Source: Desulfobacterales bacterium C00003060 (GTDB lineage Bacteria > Desulfobacterota > Desulfobacteria > Desulfobacterales > C00003060). From it: 6,342 nt of DNA. Shown here one piece after another: positions 1 through 4,595 of this stretch (its first letter is position 1; the number at the start of each line of letters is the position of its first letter). The stretch spans positions 4,886 through 11,227 of the forward strand of contig MAXP01000341.1 in assembly GCA_001751085.1 (NCBI GenBank), in the 5' to 3' direction. Position numbers and translations under genes: made by a program. The notes beneath the pieces are model-generated. The model saw only the letters and a list, made by a program, of their open reading frames with translations, was not told where the DNA came from and searched no databases.

Positions 1-105
1 GGGCGTATAGAAAACGACCTGTTTGTGATGGATATGCGCACAGTTCAAGATGAGGAGATTGCTATCATTGCCTCAACACTAAAAAAGATTCTCGCGGAGC
101 ACTAA
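1..105 (+). CDS. selA: L-seryl-tRNA(Sec) selenium transferase, C-terminal end (partial)
   Basis: Only the last 34 codons and the TAA stop are in the window; the start lies upstream. The peptide opens GRIENDLFVMDMRTVQDEE and ends LKKILAEH. This matches the usual close of SelA, where a 'P-V-I-G-R-I-x-(D/N)-(D/G)-x-L-x-x-D-x-R-T' strand is followed by an acidic stretch and a final helix. SelA is a cytoplasmic PLP enzyme that converts Ser-tRNA(Sec) to Sec-tRNA(Sec) with selenophosphate, so the organism probably makes selenoproteins. The PLP-lysine region is not visible, so the call rests on the C-terminal motif alone. The stop codon directly abuts the GTG of the next gene, which suggests co-transcription. 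The alternative is another fold-type I PLP enzyme, but the GRI-(E)-(N/D)-D...D-x-RT pattern favours SelA. Confidence 0.72.
   Translation, partial: GRIENDLFVMDMRTVQDEEIAIIASTLKKILAEH
96..99 (+). promoter_or_regulatory. Ribosome binding site supporting the GTG start at 106
   Basis: GGAG lies inside the last codons of selA, 6 nt upstream of the GTG at 106. This is good spacing and is why GTG 106 is preferred over the internal ATG at 157. That ATG has its own AGAGG (141-145) at a longer 11-nt spacing and remains a possible secondary start. Confidence 0.5.
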
Positions 106-1353
106 GTGAAACAGCCTTTGGTCGGAGCAAACGCCCTGAAAGAGGCCTTTCCACTGATGGATGAGGGCGAGGAATTCCAGGGCATTATTGAGTCGACTGC
201 AGCAAAGCTTGACCGATTTGCCGTAGTTGTCGTAGGTGTTGACGATTTTGACAAGTCGTTGAAACACCTTGGGGAAGACATTACTTCTGCCGTGGTTGTC
301 AGGCTCGCACGGATCATAGAGGGGCTGAGCAAGACCCGGCCCATGAAGTGGGGGCGGCTCGACCAGGAAAGGTTTGTATGTTTCTGCCCGGATACGGCAG
401 AGGAAGCCGCCGTTGAACTGGCAAATGAGATCCAGCAGCGCCTTGCCCTTGTCGGCGAAGAGAGTGTATCGGTTGGGGTGGCTGTATACCCTTTCTGGCC
501 GTTTGAAAAAAACACTATTCTGAACAATGCCCAAAAGGCACTGGATCATGCCGCCTTTTTTGGGCCGAACACTGTTACGCCATTTGATGCTGTGAGCCTG
601 AACATCAGCGCTGACAAGCTCTATCAATACGGAGAGATCGATGGAGCTGTTGAGGAATTTAAAAGGGCTCTGGCCGTAGATTCTGAAAATGTGAATGTAC
701 ATAACAGTCTTGGCGTCTGTTATGGGGTGCAAGGCAACCTGGCTGAGGCTATTGATGCCTTTGAAACAGCCATCCGTCTTGATCCAAAAGACGTGATGGC
801 CACATATAACCTCGGGCTTGCCCACTTTAAGCAAGGCGACAGGGAAAGGGCGCTTGATCAGTTTCTCAAGGCCCACGACCTTGACGGAGGCAACCCCGAC
901 GTGGCTTGCCAGACAGGGAGATGCTATAAGGAGATGGGTCGAACCGATGCGGCCCTTGAGTATCTTGAAAAAGCAGTTCAGAACACACACAAAGGGGCGG
1001 ATATATTCAGGATATTGGGGGAGTGTTATCTGGAAAAAGAGATGCTTCGCGAGGCAGCCAAGGCGTATGAAAAAGCAATTAGGCGGAAGCCAAATGATGC
1101 AAGAACCCTGAGCGCCCTCGGTCATATTTACGGCGCCTTGGGTGAAAATCTGGAAATTGCCATTGTGATGTGTCGAGAGAGTACGAAGATTGATCCGGAC
1201 AATCGGCTTTACGCATATCGTCTGGGCAAGGTGTATCTGCAGAGTAAGGATTATGAAAATGCTTCAAAGCAGTTGAAAACAGCAGCGAAGCTTGGAGAGG
1301 ATTGCACTGATCTCATACACGAAATCGCGAATCGCGAATCGAAGAACGAATAA
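106..1353 (+). CDS. Degenerate GGDEF domain fused to TPR repeats
   Basis: A 415-residue soluble protein with no signal peptide or membrane segment. Residues about 35-160 look like a GGDEF (diguanylate cyclase) fold: the strand FAVVVVGVDDFDKSL replaces the usual LDIDxFKxxN, and the strand SVSVGVAVYPF (120-130) is followed by a KALDHA..FGPNTV helix, as in GGDEF C-terminal parts. The signature itself is lost: GR-Y-GGDEF-AVLLP corresponds to GR-L-DQERF-VCFCP (83-95), and the first metal Asp is Gly44. It should therefore not make c-di-GMP and may act as a binding or scaffold domain. About seven TPRs follow, roughly at 163-196, 197-230, 231-264, 265-298, 299-332, 333-367 and 368-401, with typical LG..Y...G....A...(F/Y)..A...P spacing. 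It starts immediately after selA stops and ends 5 nt before gmhA. The last residues (IANRESKNE) are encoded by a short repeat tract. The partner and exact role are unknown. Confidence 0.85.
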   Translation: MKQPLVGANALKEAFPLMDEGEEFQGIIESTAAKLDRFAVVVVGVDDFDKSLKHLGEDITSAVVVRLARIIEGLSKTRPMKWGRLDQERFVCFCPDTAEEAAVELANEIQQRLALVGEESVSVGVAVYPFWPFEKNTILNNAQKALDHAAFFGPNTVTPFDAVSLNISADKLYQYGEIDGAVEEFKRALAVDSENVNVHNSLGVCYGVQGNLAEAIDAFETAIRLDPKDVMATYNLGLAHFKQGDRERALDQFLKAHDLDGGNPDVACQTGRCYKEMGRTDAALEYLEKAVQNTHKGADIFRILGECYLEKEMLREAAKAYEKAIRRKPNDARTLSALGHIYGALGENLEIAIVMCRESTKIDPDNRLYAYRLGKVYLQSKDYENASKQLKTAAKLGEDCTDLIHEIANRESKNE

Positions 1354-1356
1354 CGA
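1323..1356 (+). repeat. Short AATCGCG-type tandem tract at a gene end
   Basis: Two exact copies of AATCGCG (1323-1329, 1330-1336) are followed by AATCGA and then by AACGA/ATAACGA variants up to 1356. The tract encodes the last residues of the TPR protein, supplies its TAA stop (1351-1353) and fills the 5-nt gap before gmhA. I recall similar A-rich CGAAT/ATAACGA spacer tracts from deltaproteobacterial genomes; that is memory, not a search. Confidence 0.6.
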
Positions 1357-1358
1357 CC

Positions 1359-1958
1359 ATGCCAACTCTCATGAAAGATATTGTTTTAGCGTCTTTTGAG
1401 GAAAGCATTCGAGTCAAAGAGCGTTTTGTCAAAGAGAACCTGGATGCGCTTTTGACGGCAGCCCGGCGGGTTGCCACATGCTTTGCTTCCGGCCACAAAC
1501 TTCTCATCTTCGGCAACGGAGGAAGCGCCGCAGATGCCCAGCACATTGCAGCAGAATTCGTAAACCGTTTTACTGTGGAGAGAAAACCTTTGCCTGCACT
1601 GGCCCTGAGTACGGACACATCCATTCTGACCAGTGTTTCCAATGACTATTCTTTTGACGAGGTCTTTTCCAAGCAGATCAAGGCCCTCGGGAAAAGAGAT
1701 GATCTTGTCTTGGGGATCAGCACGAGCGGAAACTCGAAGAATGTGATTCTTGCCGTGGAAACGGCCCGCGACATTGGCCTTTACACGTTGGGCTTGACAG
1801 GATGCGGTGGAGGTAAGCTGGCTGATTGTTGCGACCTCGCCTTGATTGTGGATTGCCGGGAGACTCCACGTATCCAGGAGACCCATATCACAGCAGAGCA
1901 TATTTTGTGCGAACTTGTGGATAGAATCCTCTTTCCGGAAGCTTTTGGAGAAACATAG
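1359..1958 (+). CDS. gmhA: D-sedoheptulose 7-phosphate isomerase (phosphoheptose isomerase)
   Basis: Converts sedoheptulose 7-phosphate to D-glycero-D-manno-heptose 7-phosphate, the first step of ADP-heptose synthesis for the LPS inner core; cytoplasmic, normally a tetramer. The 199-residue length fits the family (about 190-200). It is a single SIS domain with the phosphate-binding stretch FGNGGSAADAQHIAAEF (51-67) and STSGNS (121-126). The zinc and catalytic residues known from GmhA structures are all present with the expected spacing: His62, Glu66, Gln173 (in RIQETHI) and His181. The start at ATG 1359 has only a poor Shine-Dalgarno, so translation probably depends on coupling to the TPR gene ending at 1353. 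An in-frame ATG at 1371 (Met5) is an alternative start but has no better ribosome site. The stop is TAG. No kinase or adenylyltransferase partner (hldE type) is in the window. Confidence 0.96.
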   Translation: MPTLMKDIVLASFEESIRVKERFVKENLDALLTAARRVATCFASGHKLLIFGNGGSAADAQHIAAEFVNRFTVERKPLPALALSTDTSILTSVSNDYSFDEVFSKQIKALGKRDDLVLGISTSGNSKNVILAVETARDIGLYTLGLTGCGGGKLADCCDLALIVDCRETPRIQETHITAEHILCELVDRILFPEAFGET

Positions 1959-2026
1959 GGAAGAGGAAAAAAGCAATTCACCACGTAGTCCCAGATGGAG
2001 AGCTAATCTTATTCTCATGCAAAACA

Positions 2027-2998
2027 ATGAGTAATCGAAATGCGAAATCATACAGGCCCATAGAACTATCCTCCTTGAAGACCTATCCCTTAGCATCCAG
2101 AAAAAGCAAGGTTGATCGTGCTGATTTTGCTCATCCCTGGAAACCGGAAGGGAGCCTCGAAGATTTTCTGGAGCGGCTCCCGAATATACTGGCTGCCAGG
2201 GATTTCAGGGCAATCGTTTCAGCTATTGCAAAGGCCCATAAGGGTGGCAACAGTGTGGTGCTGGCCATGGGAGCCCACGTCATTAAGGTGGGGCTTAACC
2301 CTGTTGTGGCTGACATGATGGAGCGTGGCATCATTACAGCGATTGCCATGAATGGGGCCGGCATAATACACGACCTTGAGATCGCCATGATCGGCAGGAC
2401 CTCTGAAGACGTCCACGATGGCTTAGGACATGGGGCCTTTGGCATGGCGAAAGAGACTGCGGATTTTTTAAATCGTGCCATATCAAAGGCCGGCAAGGAG
2501 GCCTTGGGGCTCGGCCAGGCCGTGGGGCGGGCGATTATTGAAGAGGATCTTCCCTTCAACAAAGAAAGCCTCTTTGCAACCGCAGTGCGGCTCCGGATTC
2601 CTGCAACCGTCCATGTTGCGATAGGAACCGACATCATTCACGTGCATCCCGGATTCGATCCCGAGGCTGCGGGGAAGGCAACCCATCTCGACTTCAGGCT
2701 CTTTGCCTCGGTAGTCGCTACCCTGGAGGATGGTGTCTATATGAATGTCGGTTCTGCAGTGATCTTACCCGAGATCTTTTTGAAAGCACTTACACTGGTT
2801 CGGAACATGGGACACGAAGCAAAGCGACTCACGGCCGTGAATATGGATTTCATCCAGCATTACCGCCCCACGACGAATGTCGTCAAACGCCCGACCAGTA
2901 TGGGCGGGGTGGGGTATACTCTGGTTGGTCACCATGAGATCATGTTTCCCCTCCTTGCCGCAGCCGTGATCGAGAAAATCCGTGGGTATGACCGGTGA
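2027..2998 (+). CDS. Deoxyhypusine-synthase-like fold protein, function unknown
   Basis: A 323-residue cytoplasmic protein with a conserved-looking body. By eye and from memory of human deoxyhypusine synthase (DHS), the landmarks run in the same order: MGAHVIKVGL (81-90) for the SNL..SG segment, ERGIITAIAMNGAGIIHDLE (99-118) for the MVDVLVTTAGGVEEDL segment, IPATVHVAIGTDIIH (191-205) for IPVFSPALTDGSLGD, DGVYMNVGSAVILPE (235-249) for TGMIILGGGVVKHH, and MFPLLAAAVI (306-315) for VFPLLVAETF. The catalytic Lys of the GGGxxKHH motif is absent; the aligned position is hydrophobic (near Ile246). Bacteria generally lack eIF5A, so true DHS activity is unlikely. An NAD-binding fold with another reaction is inferred. 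It lies 68 nt after gmhA, possibly in the same transcript. ATG 2027 has no clear Shine-Dalgarno; family-like sequence starts only near residue 18, so the start is uncertain. Annotation pipelines may simply call it hypothetical. Confidence 0.8.
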   Translation: MSNRNAKSYRPIELSSLKTYPLASRKSKVDRADFAHPWKPEGSLEDFLERLPNILAARDFRAIVSAIAKAHKGGNSVVLAMGAHVIKVGLNPVVADMMERGIITAIAMNGAGIIHDLEIAMIGRTSEDVHDGLGHGAFGMAKETADFLNRAISKAGKEALGLGQAVGRAIIEEDLPFNKESLFATAVRLRIPATVHVAIGTDIIHVHPGFDPEAAGKATHLDFRLFASVVATLEDGVYMNVGSAVILPEIFLKALTLVRNMGHEAKRLTAVNMDFIQHYRPTTNVVKRPTSMGGVGYTLVGHHEIMFPLLAAAVIEKIRGYDR

Positions 2999-3019
2999 AC
3001 GGGTCTGGATAGATGTAAC

Positions 3020-3075
3020 GGTTCACAGGTTCAGGGTTCAGGGTTCAACGTTCAGGGTTAGGGTTAGGGTTAGGG
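3020..3075 (+). repeat. GGTTCAG heptamers passing into telomere-like TTAGGG hexamers
   Basis: TTCA recurs at 3022, 3030, 3037, 3044 and 3051 (spacing 8, 7, 7, 7). From 3055 the unit changes to GGGTTA: three exact copies plus a final GGG, ending at 3075. The four GGG runs separated by TTA loops match the fold-competent human telomeric quadruplex pattern. The G-rich strand is the coding-sense strand. Confidence 0.85.
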
Positions 3076-3164
3076 AATAGACTGAAATTGGATCCCCCAA
3101 AGCCTCGTAAAAATGGGACCTGTGCGGTTAGGTTTCGGGGTTGGTGTTCCATGAAAATCGTGTA

Positions 3165-3259
3165 TTCACCGCAAAGACGCAAAGAGCGCAGAGATAGATG
3201 ATTTTCCCTGAAAAAAGAACCTCTGCGACCTTTGCGTCTTGAGCGAAGCGGGCGGTGAA
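3165..3259. repeat. Inner imperfect palindrome (ACCGCAAAGACGCAAAG type)
   Basis: The left arm is 3165-3193 and the right arm 3221-3259. Twenty-six of the 29 left-arm bases pair with the right arm, which carries one extra 10-nt block (3242-3251). The loop is 3194-3220. The arm begins TTCACCGC, followed by AAAGACGCAAAG. From memory this motif is scattered through many unrelated environmental bacterial genomes, but I have not verified that here. No T-run follows either arm, so it is not a classical terminator, though it should fold strongly in RNA or single-stranded DNA. Confidence 0.8.
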
Positions 3260-3419
3260 AAAACGGAACTGGCATATCCCAAGAGGTCGGCAATGGCTGG
3301 CAGGTTTGTGGGGATGTGGAAGCGGTCGGTTTTCGTCTACAAAACGTTTACAAAATGGCGTATGGTGATGAGAATGGAACCTTGAACCTCTGAACCTCTG
3401 AACGCCTACCATGTTTCCC

Positions 3420-3425
3420 AGGAGA
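3420..3425 (+). promoter_or_regulatory. Ribosome binding site of the zinc-ribbon gene
   Basis: AGGAGA lies 7 nt upstream of ATG 3433. It is the only strong Shine-Dalgarno seen for the three overlapping genes that follow, so it may set the translation level for the whole coupled set. Confidence 0.7.
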
Positions 3426-3432
3426 CAATAGA

Positions 3433-3654
3433 ATGCCTATTTTTGAGTATCATTGTACAAAGTGCGATAAGAATTTCGAGGTCCTGTTATTTGGAGAAGA
3501 GGAAGCAACTTGTCCGACCTGCAACGGCAGCAAGGTCAGGAGGCTTCTTTCGTGTTTCAGCCACAAGAGTGATGGTGAGTTCTCGAGCTCAAAGGGTTCT
3601 GTGTGCAGCTCCTGTAGTGCCACAAGCTGCAGCACCTGTGGCCATTCAGGATGA
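3433..3654 (+). CDS. FmdB-family small zinc-ribbon protein
   Basis: A 73-residue protein starting MPIFEYHCTKC, the standard opening of FmdB-type (CxxC_CxxC_SSSS) zinc ribbons. The paired cysteines Cys8/Cys11 and Cys27/Cys30 form the presumed zinc knuckle, followed by the typical RLLS strand (37-40). The Ser/Cys-rich tail adds two more CxxC pairs (58-61, 66-69), so a second metal site is possible. The family was named from a putative regulator of the formamidase/amidase operon, but its molecular role is unsettled. The gene has a strong ribosome site, and its TGA stop overlaps the hemC ATG (ATGA at 3651-3654), so HemC translation is probably coupled to it. Whether it regulates or assists tetrapyrrole synthesis is inference from position only. 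Confidence 0.92.
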   Translation: MPIFEYHCTKCDKNFEVLLFGEEEATCPTCNGSKVRRLLSCFSHKSDGEFSSSKGSVCSSCSATSCSTCGHSG

Positions 3655-4595
3655 AAGTCATTAGAATCGGCACACGAGGAAGCCCCCTTGCCCTATGGCA
3701 GGCAGAATGGGTCCGGTCACAGATCCTGGTGCTCCATCCTGACTACAAAGTCGAGCTAATCAAGATCAAAACCACGGGAGACAGGATTACGGATGTGCCT
3801 CTTGCCCAAGTGGGTGGAAAGGCACTGTTTGTAAAGGAGATTGAAGTGGCCCTCATAGAGGGTGGGATAGATCTTGCTGTGCACAGCATGAAAGACATGC
3901 CGGCCGAGATCCCCTCGGGCCTTTGTATTGGCGCTGTTCCCAAACGGGAAAACCCCCTGGATGTGCTGATTTCAAGAAACACCCACTCCTTTGAAGGCCT
4001 GCCAAAAGGTGCTCGCCTTGGAAGCAGCAGCCTCAGGCGTGGTGCCCAGGTTAGACATGTCAGACCGGACATCGCAGTGCTCCCGTTGAGAGGAAACCTC
4101 GATACGCGGATACGAAAACTTGAAACAGAGGGTCTCGACGCGATCATTGTGGCAGCGGCCGGTGTCAAAAGGCTTGGACTGGAAGATCGCATTACAGAAT
4201 ATCTTTCCGAAGCAATCATGCTTCCTGCCGTCGGACAAGGGGCACTGGCGATTGAAATGAGAGAAGATGATAGCTTTGTGCAGCGACTGGTTTTTCCCCT
4301 GGATCACAGGGAGACGCGCTTGGCAGTGGAAAGCGAGCGAGCCTTTCTGTGCCGGCTTGAGGGCGGGTGTCAGGTCCCGATCGCTGCCAAAGCAGAAGTG
4401 ATTGAAGATCAGCTTCACATGACCGGGCTTGTGGCTGAGGTAGATGGTTCTGTTCTTTTTCGGGAGGTGATTGCGGGTTCTGTGGACCAACATGAAGACC
4501 TTGGGGCGGAGCTGGCCAACAGGCTCCTTGAAATGGGAGGGGAGAAAATCTTGAGTGACATCTTGGGTCGAGCTGTGCAGGATTTGACAACATGA
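3651..4595 (+). CDS. hemC: Hydroxymethylbilane synthase (porphobilinogen deaminase)
   Basis: Polymerises four porphobilinogens into hydroxymethylbilane on a covalently held dipyrromethane cofactor; cytoplasmic. The 314-residue length is normal. The expected motifs occur in order: RIGTRGSPLALWQ (5-17, with Arg9), HSMKDMP (78-84, with the catalytic Asp82), GSSSLRRGAQ (124-133, substrate-binding Arg129/Arg130), LRGNLDTR (146-153), AAAGVKRLGL (168-177), LPAVGQGALAIE (191-202), and GGCQVPIAAKA (238-248), in which Cys240 carries the cofactor. All positions sit two below the E. coli numbering, so the start is secure. The ATG overlaps the stop of the zinc-ribbon gene, and its own TGA overlaps the ATG of the cobA-hemD fusion (4592-4595). 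There is no properly spaced Shine-Dalgarno of its own, which points to translational coupling. Confidence 0.98.
   Translation: MKVIRIGTRGSPLALWQAEWVRSQILVLHPDYKVELIKIKTTGDRITDVPLAQVGGKALFVKEIEVALIEGGIDLAVHSMKDMPAEIPSGLCIGAVPKRENPLDVLISRNTHSFEGLPKGARLGSSSLRRGAQVRHVRPDIAVLPLRGNLDTRIRKLETEGLDAIIVAAAGVKRLGLEDRITEYLSEAIMLPAVGQGALAIEMREDDSFVQRLVFPLDHRETRLAVESERAFLCRLEGGCQVPIAAKAEVIEDQLHMTGLVAEVDGSVLFREVIAGSVDQHEDLGAELANRLLEMGGEKILSDILGRAVQDLTT

Larger units (their letters stand above)
3020..3404. repeat. Outer inverted repeat pair enclosing the spacer
   Basis: The left arm (3020-3047) has four GGTTCA units at 3020, 3028, 3035 and 3042. The right arm (3376-3404) has the inverse units GGAACC, TGAACC, TGAACC and TGAACG at 3376, 3383, 3391 and 3399. 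Read as reverse complements, the arms align unit for unit with small spacing differences. The midpoint is 3212, which is also the midpoint of the inner palindrome. It may be a small non-autonomous element or two independently inserted repeat arrays. No target duplication was seen. Confidence 0.5.
2999..3432. other. 434-nt structured intergenic spacer without a gene
   Basis: No convincing coding sequence on either strand: the minus-strand open frames here run through the repeats and resemble nothing. The spacer holds a GGTTCAG/TTAGGG tract, an inner palindrome and a TGAACC array (listed separately). No GC-hairpin followed by a T-run was found after the upstream gene. A weak TTTACA at 3347-3352 has no good -10 partner, so no promoter is called, although the fmdB-hemC-cobA/hemD transcript probably starts in this spacer. 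Confidence 0.7.

Noticed and set aside
79..1125. Long minus-strand open frame (348 codons) opposite the TPR gene
   Set aside because: It is antisense to a protein with clear TPR and GGDEF-like motifs on the + strand. Its translation is cysteine-rich and unlike any family, so it is a shadow frame.
1846..2034. Small + strand open frame (62 codons) spanning the end of gmhA
   Set aside because: It overlaps the conserved GmhA C-terminus in another frame, and its product has no recognisable features.
3165..3259. Palindrome as an intrinsic terminator for the DHS-like gene
   Set aside because: No U-run follows the stem on either strand, and it lies about 170 nt after the stop codon.
3347..3375. Promoter with TTTACA at 3347-3352 upstream of the heme genes
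   Set aside because: At 17-nt spacing the -10 candidate is GAGAAT, only three of six consensus bases. This is too weak to annotate.
3045..3412. Minus-strand open frames of 82 and 94 codons in the spacer
   Set aside because: They run through the TTAGGG tract and the palindrome, have repeat-driven composition and no recognisable motif or good ribosome site.
3652..3654. TGA of the zinc-ribbon gene as a selenocysteine codon, given selA nearby
   Set aside because: The protein has a normal family length and tail, the TGA coincides with the hemC start, and read-through gives no family-like sequence.
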